NCBI RefSeq assembly: GCF_009795715.1
Contig: NZ_WTCR01000007.1
Location: forward strand, 186,001-250,000
Origin: Labilibaculum euxinicum
Lineage (GTDB): Bacteria; Bacteroidota; Bacteroidia; Bacteroidales; Marinifilaceae
DNA length: 64,000 bases
Reading direction: 5' to 3'
In this document: in pieces, positions 31,009 through 40,189 of the stretch
Numbering within the stretch: position 1 is the first letter of the stretch
How the letters are laid out: each line of letters begins with the position of its first letter
Position numbers and translations under genes: made by a program
Notes under the pieces: model-generated
The model's input: the letters and a program-made list of their open reading frames with translations, nothing else
Database searches by the model: none
Told to the model about the DNA's origin: nothing

Positions 31009-33153
31009 TTAATTATGGTGAGTCTTTAAAAATTTAAGTTTCTTAAGATCTTCCAATTTATATTTTGGTTGATCCAGTTGAGAAGGAATTGGTCTGTGGG
31101 AAAAAGTTTGAAAATAAAGCAAACACGCATCCCTCCACCATATAGCTTCCTTTAATTGTATTGCCAATTTATTTTGCACATCATTAAATCTATTTTTATC
31201 CACTTTTGATTGAAGAGAATTCCAGGTGCATTGAAAATATTTTACCTGTTCAACACCCATGCTGTATCTGTAACACAATTCTGTCCATAAATCCCTGCCA
31301 TTAATCAATTCATAATTCCATGGCAAATGATGAAACCACAGCAAAAGTTCTTCCGGGCAAAGTGCAGGATCGTTATAAACTGAAAACAAAGGTTCTGCAT
31401 ACTGACTGACTGCATTACTTCCGCTTGATGATCGGTTAAATCCAATACCAATGCTATCTGCCTTATGGTAATAAGTTGGCAACCAGTCTGGTCTTGCTCC
31501 GGAAATCTCGCACCAGGGTTCTGGACCATAATGATGGCCCCACCCCATTAAATGATGTAATCCCAGTGGTGTCATATAATTTACAACGGCTTCTCTGGAT
31601 TCCATCATTACACCTGACATTTGATTCAGAAAATCCGGATCGTGTGAAAAGGTTTGCATTAACCACTCCGTTGCAATTTTCCTGGCAGATAATTGATGAT
31701 TCCAGGCCAAACGACCAAAAGCATACCAATTGGCCTGAGCAAAATGATGTCCGCACCAATTACTGTCTAAACCTATATTAGCAACCCCGGCAATAGCTGT
31801 TATCGAGTCATCGTAAACAGATCCGTCGGTAATCCTGGATACTGTAGAGTTTCTTCCATTTGTGTAGGTGTCTGAGTTTAAAAACTCCTTAAACAGTGTT
31901 CCTAAATAAACCAAGTGGTCCGAAAAACCCAAATATTCTTGTGTTATCTGTAATTCTGGCATCAGGGTAGTTTGGTGCAATGCACCAAACAAAGGACTGA
32001 ATGGCTCTCTGGGCTGAAAGTCAACAGGGCCGTTTTTCACTTGAAGTATTACATTTTTGCGAAATTTCCCATCCAGAGGTTTAAATTCATCATAAGCTTG
32101 TTTAGCGCGATCGTTTCCGTTGGAATTGTAAACAAAGGCTCTCCACATCACAATGCCTCCATGTGGTTTTAAAGCGTCGGCAAGCATATTGGCACCGTCA
32201 GCATGTGTTCTTCCAAAATCCTGAGGTCCGGGCAGTCCTTCAGAATTAGCTTTCACTAAAAAACCGCCAAAATCAGGAATTAATGAATAGATCTCATTGG
32301 CCTTCTCCTTCCACCAATTCTGTACTTCTTCTTTTAAAGGATCAGAATTCTCTAATCCACCTAATGCACTTGGTGAGGAAAAATTAATCGACAAATAAAC
32401 TTTGATTCCGTATGGGCGAAAAGTATTTGCTAACACTTTTACTTTTTCCAGATATTCCAGTTTTAGAATATCGGGTTTGGCATTAACGTTATTTAATACA
32501 GTTCCATTAATACCTATTGATGCATTTGCCTTAGCATATTCCACATATCTTGGACTGATCTTTTCTGGAAGATCTTCCCATTGCCAAATTGAATGACCAG
32601 CGTATCCTCTTTCAACCGTGCCGTCTAAATTATCCCAATGATTCAGAATTCTTCGTTGGTATGATGGTACTTCTACAATGTCAAAATTTGCTTTATGTGT
32701 ATTCTCAGTTTGTAAGTATCTTAAATAATGATAGGTACCATATAATGCTCCTAAATCGGTATTTGCAATAATAATGGTTACATTATTGCCTACTGTTCTT
32801 ATGATATAACCGTCATTCCCTAATACACTCAACTCTTCTTTCTTAAAGTAAGATGATAAATCTTTTTGGCTGGATGTGCCAACGCATAAACCATTTGAAT
32901 TCAATCGGCTTACATCCTTCACCTCCCTATTATACAATTTATTAAGACCACTTTTGAGTTCATTGTGAATGATGGTAAAAGTTGGAGATGATTGTGGTAT
33001 CCAAATAAAAGATGGGCAGGCAAACGACGCGCTTTCAATCGTTTCCATATGTGTAAACCACAATTCTGAACCATCCAATTTATTTTGACCTGAAGCCCAT
33101 TGTGTTACAGTAATAAAATACAAAAATATGATCAAGAAATATTTAGTAAGCAT
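31009..33153 (-). CDS. GH67 alpha-glucuronidase, secreted
   Basis: GH67 enzymes release glucuronic acid from the non-reducing end xylose of aldouronic acids. With the start at 33153 (MLTKYFLIIFLYFITV, a signal peptide; an ATG at 33192 is less likely) the conserved acids are E305 in ANSEGLPGP, and D378 (NGPVDFQP) and E406 (QITQEYL), whose 28-residue spacing equals that of the paired general bases described for characterised members. Length about 714 residues is normal. It is first of the operon GH67-GH115-GH2 and faces the HTCS gene. The shared upstream region holds the GTTAC array. Confidence 0.95.
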   Translation of the reverse strand: MLTKYFLIIFLYFITVTQWASGQNKLDGSELWFTHMETIESASFACPSFIWIPQSSPTFTIIHNELKSGLNKLYNREVKDVSRLNSNGLCVGTSSQKDLSSYFKKEELSVLGNDGYIIRTVGNNVTIIIANTDLGALYGTYHYLRYLQTENTHKANFDIVEVPSYQRRILNHWDNLDGTVERGYAGHSIWQWEDLPEKISPRYVEYAKANASIGINGTVLNNVNAKPDILKLEYLEKVKVLANTFRPYGIKVYLSINFSSPSALGGLENSDPLKEEVQNWWKEKANEIYSLIPDFGGFLVKANSEGLPGPQDFGRTHADGANMLADALKPHGGIVMWRAFVYNSNGNDRAKQAYDEFKPLDGKFRKNVILQVKNGPVDFQPREPFSPLFGALHQTTLMPELQITQEYLGFSDHLVYLGTLFKEFLNSDTYTNGRNSTVSRITDGSVYDDSITAIAGVANIGLDSNWCGHHFAQANWYAFGRLAWNHQLSARKIATEWLMQTFSHDPDFLNQMSGVMMESREAVVNYMTPLGLHHLMGWGHHYGPEPWCEISGARPDWLPTYYHKADSIGIGFNRSSSGSNAVSQYAEPLFSVYNDPALCPEELLLWFHHLPWNYELINGRDLWTELCYRYSMGVEQVKYFQCTWNSLQSKVDKNRFNDVQNKLAIQLKEAIWWRDACLLYFQTFSHRPIPSQLDQPKYKLEDLKKLKFLKTHHN

Positions 33154-33308
33154 ATGTATCGGTTTTGGCTTTATTAAAATATATTTTCGCAATTGCTAAA
33201 AACATATTAGGGTTAACAAATCAGATTCTTTATTTTTATCAAATTCACTTTTTCACCTCAACCATAGAATTTGGCATTCAGTATTCAAGTGTTAATTTCT
33301 TTGGACTA

Positions 33309-33417
33309 CAAGATACGTATAGTCTCTTCTTGAACTAAAACACTCTTGTTACCAACTATTTTCTGTTAGTTACTGCGAATTACATATTTGTTACATTATC
33401 TTTCCTATTGGTTACAT
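33309..33417 (-). promoter_or_regulatory. GH67-operon promoter with four-copy GTTAC array, shared with divergent HTCS gene
   Basis: GTTAC copies begin at 33348, 33369, 33390 and 33411, exactly 21 bp apart; the last two continue as GTTACAT. The orientation and the distance to the minus-strand -7 position (CAAGATA at 33309-33315, a poor match) are the same as in the symporter and susC promoters, so the GH67 operon is the likely target. The HTCS gene starts 76 bp to the right, so autoregulation is also possible. Confidence 0.65.
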
Positions 33418-33492
33418 TGTGCTGTTAAGCTTAAATTAAGGCTTGTAATTTTCACACTATTTAGTATTTTTTAATATTTTTAGACACCATTA

Positions 33493-36400
33493 ATGAAAAC
33501 TGACAAAACTATGCGCTCAAAACAATATATCACACTTCTTATTCTCTTATTCTCAATATCCGCTTTTTCTCAAAAAAAAAAATTATTCGACTATAACGAA
33601 GGATTATCCAATAGTTTAATTAATCAGGTTTACCAAGATCATTTAAATTTTTTATGGGTCGCTACCGAAGATGGATTAAATCGATTTGATGGAATCAAAT
33701 TTAAGTCCTACGCAAACAATATAAATCTTAGCAATACATTAAAAAACAATTTTGTAACCGCATTATCTGAAGATAAAAAGGGAAATTTATGGGTTGCTCA
33801 AATAAATGGATTGCAAATATACAATCATGAAACAGAATCTTTCCATGAAATAGAATTAGCTCTGTCTCATCAAAAAGATCATCTGTTTATATCCTGTATG
33901 ATAACATCATCAAATGGTGACATTTGGTTGGCAACAACAGGGCATGGATTGATTCGAATCGATAAAAACACCCTAAAACCAGATTATTGTGAAAAGCTAA
34001 ATGAACAATTGGGCAAACATAGTCTGATAGATATTTTTGAAGACAAAGAAGGAACATTATGGATCGCTTCCAACCAGAGTTTAAATTCTTTTGATCCGGA
34101 CACGAAGGAAATTAAGAATTTCACCTTATCCAAAAACAATCAAACATTCTTCTTGAATAAAGAAATTTCATGTATCTGTGAAGGAGATCAGGACATTATA
34201 TATATAGGGTTTTTAAACGGTGGATTAGCTCAGTTAGATAAACAAACCGGAGTTGTAAAACCAATCAACTGTGCAAACCAAAATGAAGATAATCTTCCGG
34301 TAAAAGATATTCTTTTTGATTCAAAAAATCGGCTGTGGGTAGGAACAGATGGTTTTGGCTTAAAGCTATTGAACAAAGAATCAAATCTGTTGGAAAACTA
34401 TACCACTGTGAATGCCTCTTTCGATTTTTTAAAGAGTAAAATTCATTCTATTATCGAAGATAAAACGGGTAATATTTGGTTGGGTATTTTTCAAAAAGGC
34501 ATTTACTTACTACCCGAATCGCAAGAAACATTTAAGACTTATGGATACAAAGCCTTTGATCAAAATAGTATCGGATCAAGCTGTATAACGGCAATTGACG
34601 GAAATGGCAAAGAACTTTGGATTGCAACAGATGGAGACGGCCTGTATTATTTGAACCGATCAACTAAAAAAGTTAAACACATCCCTTTAAAAAATGAAAG
34701 TGGGATTTTTGTTGGAGAGAATATTCTTACTCTGTATAATGATACAAACGACTATCTGTGGTTAGGCAGATATATTAATGGTCTTATCAGATATGATAAG
34801 AAAAACCAAAGTTTTAAGACCTTTACTACTAAAAAGAACAACACCTCAGGTAAAACTTATAATAAAATCACGTCAATCACAAAAAACAAGCAAAACCAAC
34901 TGATCATAGGAACCTTAGACGATGGAATATGTAGGTTTGACACTCAAAAAGAATTGTACTACGACGGACTAGACATTCCCAAATCGCTGAATGAAAAAAT
35001 TCCTAAATGGATTCTTTGCGTTTACATTGATAAAGCTCAAAATTTATGGATCGGAACCTATGTTGGACTCTTTCATGTTAACCTAAAAACAAAATCACTA
35101 ACTCAGTATTCGAAAGAAAACGGACTGCTAAAAAATAACACCGTCGACTGTATTATTTCCGATAGTGAAAATAACATATGGGTTGGTACCTACGAAGGAT
35201 TGGTGAAAATAAACGGTGATAGCTCCAGCTTCTATGATACCAACGATGGTTTATGCAACAATGTGGTCTGTTCAATAGTTGAAGATGAATACAACCAACT
35301 ATGGATTGGAACACATAACGGATTGTCCAGATTCAATCCAAAAGATGAGTCTTTTACCAACTATTATTCCTACGATGGTATTCAGGCAAATGAATTCTCA
35401 AGAAATGCAGCCTTTAAATCAGATAAACAAGAACTTTTTTTTGGTGGTATAAATGGAATTACACAAATCTGCAAAGATTATGCAACTATCGTCAGAGAAG
35501 TGAGAGATGTTATTCTTACAGAATTTTTAAGTTTCGACAAACCAGTGAAAATTGGTGATAAATCGGGTAAGCATGTAATTTTGGATAAATCAATAGTTCT
35601 TGCAGATACAATCAGGCTTCGCGAACAGGATAATGTATTTTCAATTGAATTTACTTCAGCCGATTTTGCGAATCAAACAGCCGTTTCTTACGAATATATA
35701 ATGGAAGGTTTTGATTTAAGCTGGAACGTAACAAACTCGACCAATAAAAGGGCTACCTACACCAATTTAAATCATGGAATCTATACCTTTTGGGTGCGTG
35801 CCGTTGATAAAGAGAACCTCTCAACACCAAGAAAACTTACCATTATTATCTACCCCCCCTGGTATAAAATGCTTTGGGCAAAAATTTTATGGATACTATT
35901 AACCGGCACTTTTATTTATGGAATATTTCTGTTATACATGGAGAAGGTGAAACGCCTGCACGCCGAAAAGGTGAATGAAATGAAAATGCAGTTTTTCATC
36001 AATATATCACACGAAATTAAAACCCCTTTATCGTTAATATTAGATCCCTTAGAAAAATTAATCAAACAAGATTTTGGTGAGAAAAACTCGAGGCTGTTCT
36101 TTATTATGCAGCAAAATGCCAATAGAATATACCGTTTGGTTAGCCAAATGATGGATGTGAGGCGAATTGACAAAGGACAGATCCTTATTAAATTTCAACA
36201 AACAAACATCTACAGCTTTATTAAGGAGATAGCTCAATCTTTCGAACTGTTAGCCAACGATAAGAACATATCTTTCAGTATAACTACCAGCGATCCGGAT
36301 ATTGAGGTATGGATAGATCCTCTGAATTTTGAAAAGGTTATTTTCAACCTATTATCAAATGCTTTTAAATTTACACTTTCAGGAGGTGAAATAGAATTAA

Positions 36401-37569
36401 GTATCACAAAAGAAACCATTGGAAAAGGAAATCATCAACATGAACAGGTAAAAATAACTGTCAGCGATACAGGTGTTGGAATTAAGGAAAGTGAAATTGA
36501 GCGAATTTTTGATCGCTTTTACCAAGTTTATTCGCCGGATACGAAACAATCAACAGGTACAGGCATTGGTTTGCATCTTTCCCGTTCATTGGTTAGCTTA
36601 CACAAAGGCAAACTTTTGGCCGAAAACCGTAATGACCAAACCGGAAGCCGATTCATCATTACACTTCCTCTTGGAAATGAGCATCTTTCCCCAAAAGATC
36701 TTATCACAGAAAAAACAGCTTTTCAGGCTCCGTCACATAAATATATTTCGCAGGTATCAAAAGAGAACATCCAAACTCCTGTTGATAAAAGCGTAAAACG
36801 CAAAACCAATTACAAGATTATGATTGTTGATGATGAAGTTGACATCAGAAACTATCTGTACAATGAATTATCTGCCTATTATAAAGTAGTGGCGTGTGAA
36901 AATGGTAAAAAAGCTCATGAAATTTTATTGGACGAAAAACCAGATCTGATTATTAGTGATATTATGATGCCGGAAATGGATGGTATCACTTTGTGCAAAA
37001 AAATAAAAACAAATATTCTAACCAACCATATTCCTGTTATTTTACTTACGGCACTTTCTAAGGAAGAAAATGAAACAGAGGGCATTGAAACGGGTGCCGA
37101 CATGTATTTGGTAAAACCTTTCAAAAGTGAATTTATCCTTAAAATGATTTCTAATATTTTAGAAAACCGGAAAAAGATATACAGCAAATTACAGACTAAG
37201 AAAGAACATGAAATAGAAAATATAGAAATAAAATCGCACGACGAAATATTGATGCAAAAAGTAATGGCAATTATTAAAGATAACATCTCTAACAGTGAGC
37301 TAAATGTTGAAATGCTGGCCGATGGTGTTGGAATCAGCAGAGTACATATGCATCGAAAATTAAAAGAGCTGACCAATCAGTCGGCCCGTGATTTCATCAA
37401 AAACATTCGGATGAAACAGGCAGCCTATCTGCTTACAACAAGTAAAATTAACATCGGAGAAATAGGTTATGCGATCGGGTATTCTAATTTATCACATTTT
37501 TCAAAATCTTTTAAAGCTTATTATGGTGTATCACCAAAAGAATATTCATCAAAGCAACACGAGAGTTGA
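33493..37569 (+). CDS. Hybrid two-component system sensor/regulator (HTCS) of the xylan locus
   Basis: This single chain of 1358 residues joins sensor and regulator. After a signal peptide (about 1-25) come some thirteen Reg_prop repeats of the form LWVGTxxGLxxFD (two periplasmic beta-propellers, about 30-670), a Y_Y_Y domain (about 700-775), one membrane helix (about 790-812), a histidine kinase with H840 in INISHEIKTP and an ATPase domain with GTGIGLHLS, a receiver with phospho-acceptor D1156 in IISDIMMPEMDG, and a C-terminal AraC-type helix-turn-helix (about 1255-1358, ending GVSPKEYSS). HTCS proteins bind an oligosaccharide in the periplasm and activate the PUL. It faces the GH67 operon and presumably binds the GTTAC arrays. 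A second ATG six codons in is an alternative start. Confidence 0.97.
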   Translation: MKTDKTMRSKQYITLLILLFSISAFSQKKKLFDYNEGLSNSLINQVYQDHLNFLWVATEDGLNRFDGIKFKSYANNINLSNTLKNNFVTALSEDKKGNLWVAQINGLQIYNHETESFHEIELALSHQKDHLFISCMITSSNGDIWLATTGHGLIRIDKNTLKPDYCEKLNEQLGKHSLIDIFEDKEGTLWIASNQSLNSFDPDTKEIKNFTLSKNNQTFFLNKEISCICEGDQDIIYIGFLNGGLAQLDKQTGVVKPINCANQNEDNLPVKDILFDSKNRLWVGTDGFGLKLLNKESNLLENYTTVNASFDFLKSKIHSIIEDKTGNIWLGIFQKGIYLLPESQETFKTYGYKAFDQNSIGSSCITAIDGNGKELWIATDGDGLYYLNRSTKKVKHIPLKNESGIFVGENILTLYNDTNDYLWLGRYINGLIRYDKKNQSFKTFTTKKNNTSGKTYNKITSITKNKQNQLIIGTLDDGICRFDTQKELYYDGLDIPKSLNEKIPKWILCVYIDKAQNLWIGTYVGLFHVNLKTKSLTQYSKENGLLKNNTVDCIISDSENNIWVGTYEGLVKINGDSSSFYDTNDGLCNNVVCSIVEDEYNQLWIGTHNGLSRFNPKDESFTNYYSYDGIQANEFSRNAAFKSDKQELFFGGINGITQICKDYATIVREVRDVILTEFLSFDKPVKIGDKSGKHVILDKSIVLADTIRLREQDNVFSIEFTSADFANQTAVSYEYIMEGFDLSWNVTNSTNKRATYTNLNHGIYTFWVRAVDKENLSTPRKLTIIIYPPWYKMLWAKILWILLTGTFIYGIFLLYMEKVKRLHAEKVNEMKMQFFINISHEIKTPLSLILDPLEKLIKQDFGEKNSRLFFIMQQNANRIYRLVSQMMDVRRIDKGQILIKFQQTNIYSFIKEIAQSFELLANDKNISFSITTSDPDIEVWIDPLNFEKVIFNLLSNAFKFTLSGGEIELSITKETIGKGNHQHEQVKITVSDTGVGIKESEIERIFDRFYQVYSPDTKQSTGTGIGLHLSRSLVSLHKGKLLAENRNDQTGSRFIITLPLGNEHLSPKDLITEKTAFQAPSHKYISQVSKENIQTPVDKSVKRKTNYKIMIVDDEVDIRNYLYNELSAYYKVVACENGKKAHEILLDEKPDLIISDIMMPEMDGITLCKKIKTNILTNHIPVILLTALSKEENETEGIETGADMYLVKPFKSEFILKMISNILENRKKIYSKLQTKKEHEIENIEIKSHDEILMQKVMAIIKDNISNSELNVEMLADGVGISRVHMHRKLKELTNQSARDFIKNIRMKQAAYLLTTSKINIGEIGYAIGYSNLSHFSKSFKAYYGVSPKEYSSKQHES

Positions 37570-37595
37570 AAAATCTTAATTCATTTTAATAAAAT

Positions 37596-37627
37596 AAAAA
37601 AGATGAACCGTTGAGTTCATCTTTTTT
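37596..37627. terminator. Bidirectional terminator between HTCS and the rhamnose operon
   Basis: AAAAAAGATGAAC and GTTCATCTTTTTT form a perfect 13-bp stem with a 6-base loop, with U runs in both directions. It separates the converging HTCS and aldolase genes. Confidence 0.9.
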
Positions 37628-37648
37628 GCTTTATAATACTGATTCAAA

Positions 37649-38950
37649 TTAACTTAAAAATTTCTTTCTCAAATCTTCAACCTGCTCATCATTAATAGGA
37701 ACCATTTTTCCAAGAGGAGCACCGATCACTAGAGATTTAGCACTAAACTCAGCTACCTCAAGTCTGTCAAATGCCTGCATCATAGAGCCACCAGTTACCA
37801 AAAATGAGTTGTTTGCAACCAAAACAGCAGGAACTGTATCGCAAATCATTTCGGGAATTGTAGTATTCCCTTGAAATTGAGTTTCAATTGGCAGGCAAGG
37901 TACATCCTGTAGGAAAATCCAGCTTTCTGGTATCGTTCTTACATCAAATTTAACGCCTGTTGTACCGTAAGCCATTAAATAGGGAGACTGAGTAATAATG
38001 ATTGTATTCACATTTGGATTTTGCTCATAAATCATCTGATGCAACTTGGTTGAACGGCTTGGTGTTTTGCCTTCCTCCGGTTTACCATCTTTAATCTGAA
38101 CAATGTCCTCAGTTTTAAGATCCCATCGGGCTATTCCTGTTGGAGTAATCAAAAAATCGTTTCCTTCGGCACGCATCGAGATTGTTCCAAAAGAGCTGAT
38201 CATTAAATTTTGACGACAAGCACGGTGAACAAATTCAACAATCTCCGATCGAAGTGCTTTTTCGATGGTTGTATTTACCACATTGGTATTGCAGTCTTTA
38301 ACTTCGGGCATTTGAGCTTCGTAGGCTTTAATTTGCTCATCGGTTAAGTAAGTTGGATTCCCAATTCCTTTGGCGTTAATGATGGTTTGACAGCAAAACT
38401 CCAATGTTTCAAAACGAGTATAAGCATCCAGCATATCTGTACCACCCAAAACAGTACCGTGATTTTCCATAATTACGGCCATGTAATCGCTGCCAATAAA
38501 TTGTTTCGCGATTACTGCTCCCAAAGCCTCACTGCCTGGCAATTCATATTCTGCATAACCTATTTTTCCGCATACTTTTTTAGCCTGAGGAATAATATTT
38601 GTATTTGGTATTTCTCGAACAATACTGAAAGAAACCAATGCCGGCGGATGCGCGTGAATTACTGCTTTTATTTCAGGACGAGCATCATATATTGCCTTGT
38701 GAAAAGGATATTCCGACGAAGGTTTGTGCTTGCCAACAATCGTTCCGTCTTTTTTCACACAAATAATATCATCTTCGGTCAATTTGCCTTTATCAATAGC
38801 CGATGGGGTTACCCATATGTCGCCATTTTCATCCATGATAGAAATATTCCCTCCTGATGTGGTGGTCATTCCATCTCTGTAAATTTTACCAATAACTTGT
38901 GTTAACTGAGTTTTTGGATGTAATAAATTCGGATTAAAATTTTTCATCAT
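37649..38950 (-). CDS. Two-domain class II aldolase, probable rhamnulose-1-phosphate aldolase
   Basis: Position as last gene of a rhamnose cassette suggests it splits rhamnulose-1-phosphate into dihydroxyacetone phosphate and lactaldehyde. Numbered from the ATG at 38950 (MMKNFNPNLL), the first class II aldolase domain (about 10-210) has the catalytic glutamate E80 in SSEY and zinc ligands H99 and H101 in HAHP and H164 in ENHGTV. The second domain (about 230-430) aligns with it but has SRST, TQSP and NNSF at these places, so it cannot bind the metal and is probably structural or regulatory. Characterised single-domain aldolases have about half the length. The ORF can start upstream at 38989, with no family support for the extra residues. 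Confidence 0.85.
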   Translation of the reverse strand: MMKNFNPNLLHPKTQLTQVIGKIYRDGMTTTSGGNISIMDENGDIWVTPSAIDKGKLTEDDIICVKKDGTIVGKHKPSSEYPFHKAIYDARPEIKAVIHAHPPALVSFSIVREIPNTNIIPQAKKVCGKIGYAEYELPGSEALGAVIAKQFIGSDYMAVIMENHGTVLGGTDMLDAYTRFETLEFCCQTIINAKGIGNPTYLTDEQIKAYEAQMPEVKDCNTNVVNTTIEKALRSEIVEFVHRACRQNLMISSFGTISMRAEGNDFLITPTGIARWDLKTEDIVQIKDGKPEEGKTPSRSTKLHQMIYEQNPNVNTIIITQSPYLMAYGTTGVKFDVRTIPESWIFLQDVPCLPIETQFQGNTTIPEMICDTVPAVLVANNSFLVTGGSMMQAFDRLEVAEFSAKSLVIGAPLGKMVPINDEQVEDLRKKFLS

Positions 38951-39007
38951 TCTATAAGTTAGTATCAAGACACAAGTATCGAGACACACGATTTAAATAA
39001 TTTCTTT

Positions 39008-40162
39008 TTAGTATGCTGCTTCGTAAATCTTAATGGTCTCTTCCAAGGAAACTTCTCTTGGGTTACCTCCAGTACAAACATCGGCCATCGCATTTTTCGC
39101 CATCGCTTTAAAGTCCTTCGGATCAACATTCAATTCTTTTAATCCTGCAGGAATACCAACATCTTTCGACAATTTTTTAATAGCATCAATAGCCGCTTTC
39201 TTCTTTTCATCTACCGACATACCTGTTGTATCTGCACCCAAGGCTTCTGCTACCTTACCCAATTTTTCGCCACACACCTCAGCATTAAATTCTTCTACAT
39301 AAGGCAAAAGAATTGCATTACAAACACCATGAGGCAAATCGTACATTCCACCCAACTGGTGAGCCATTGAGTGTACATATCCCAAACCGCAATTTGAGAA
39401 TGCTTGTCCGGCAATGAATTGTCCCCAAGCCATTTTTGTTCTGGCTTCAATATTCTGTCCATCTTTTACTGCATCTCTTAAACTACTGCCGATTAGCTCT
39501 ATCGACTTTAGTGCAAGCGTATCCGACCATTCAAAAGCACCCGCAGTTACGTAAGCTTCAATGGCGTGAGTTAAGGCATCCATTCCTGTTGCGGCTGTTA
39601 AAGAGGCAGGTTTATTCAACATTAACATACTATCGTTAACTGCAATATCCACCAAACAGTTTTTATCAACCATCACCATTTTTACTTTACGCTTTTCGTC
39701 GGTGATCACATAGTTGATCGTAATTTCACTTGCAGTACCAGCAGTTGTATTGATTGCGATTATTGGTAAAGATTTCTTTTTTGAAACATGAATTCCTTCA
39801 TAATCTTCAATAGAACCACCATTGGTTGCTAAAACACCAACAGCTTTACCACAATCCTGAGGAGAACCACCGCCCAAGGTTATGATACAATCACATTTAT
39901 TTTCTGTTAAAATAGCTAAACCTTCCTTTACGTTTTCGGTATTTGGATTTTGCTTTACACTACTATAAGTCACATAATCCAGGCCAGCTCCTTTTAGTAC
40001 ATCTTCCACTTTTTCTGCCACACCAATCTTCACCAAAACCTCATCTGTTACAAATAAAGCTTTTGTAAAACCTCTGGCGGCCAGTTCATCTTTTAATTCC
40101 AGTAAAGCATTTGGACCTACCAAACTTAAAGGTGGCAAGTAAATTCGTCTGCAAGTATTCAT
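39008..40162 (-). CDS. fucO: Lactaldehyde reductase (iron-dependent alcohol dehydrogenase)
   Basis: This is a group III iron-dependent alcohol dehydrogenase of 384 residues. It has the NAD-binding GGGSPQDCGKAVG and the metal-binding histidines in GMDALTHAIEAY and in GLGYVHSMAHQLGGMYDLPHG. FucO reduces L-lactaldehyde, the three-carbon product of the rhamnulose-1-phosphate aldolase, to 1,2-propanediol. It lies 27 bp after the kinase gene and 57 bp before the aldolase, which supports the assignment; the equivalent gene is part of the Bacteroides rhamnose operon. Confidence 0.93.
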   Translation of the reverse strand: MNTCRRIYLPPLSLVGPNALLELKDELAARGFTKALFVTDEVLVKIGVAEKVEDVLKGAGLDYVTYSSVKQNPNTENVKEGLAILTENKCDCIITLGGGSPQDCGKAVGVLATNGGSIEDYEGIHVSKKKSLPIIAINTTAGTASEITINYVITDEKRKVKMVMVDKNCLVDIAVNDSMLMLNKPASLTAATGMDALTHAIEAYVTAGAFEWSDTLALKSIELIGSSLRDAVKDGQNIEARTKMAWGQFIAGQAFSNCGLGYVHSMAHQLGGMYDLPHGVCNAILLPYVEEFNAEVCGEKLGKVAEALGADTTGMSVDEKKKAAIDAIKKLSKDVGIPAGLKELNVDPKDFKAMAKNAMADVCTGGNPREVSLEETIKIYEAAY

Positions 40163-40189
40163 TTTTGTTTATTTTGAGATTGTTATGTT

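Noticed and set aside
33309-33325. ATACGTATAG as a further NrtR-type operator near the HTCS gene
   Set aside because: Only one half-site matches; the second half of the 17-bp palindrome is missing.
36915-37376. Minus-strand open frame of 153 codons opposite the receiver and HTH part of the HTCS
   Set aside because: Opposite-strand shadow of a highly conserved coding region.
38387-38857. Plus-strand open frame of 156 codons opposite the aldolase
   Set aside because: Shadow of the aldolase reading frame; no family features and no promoter.
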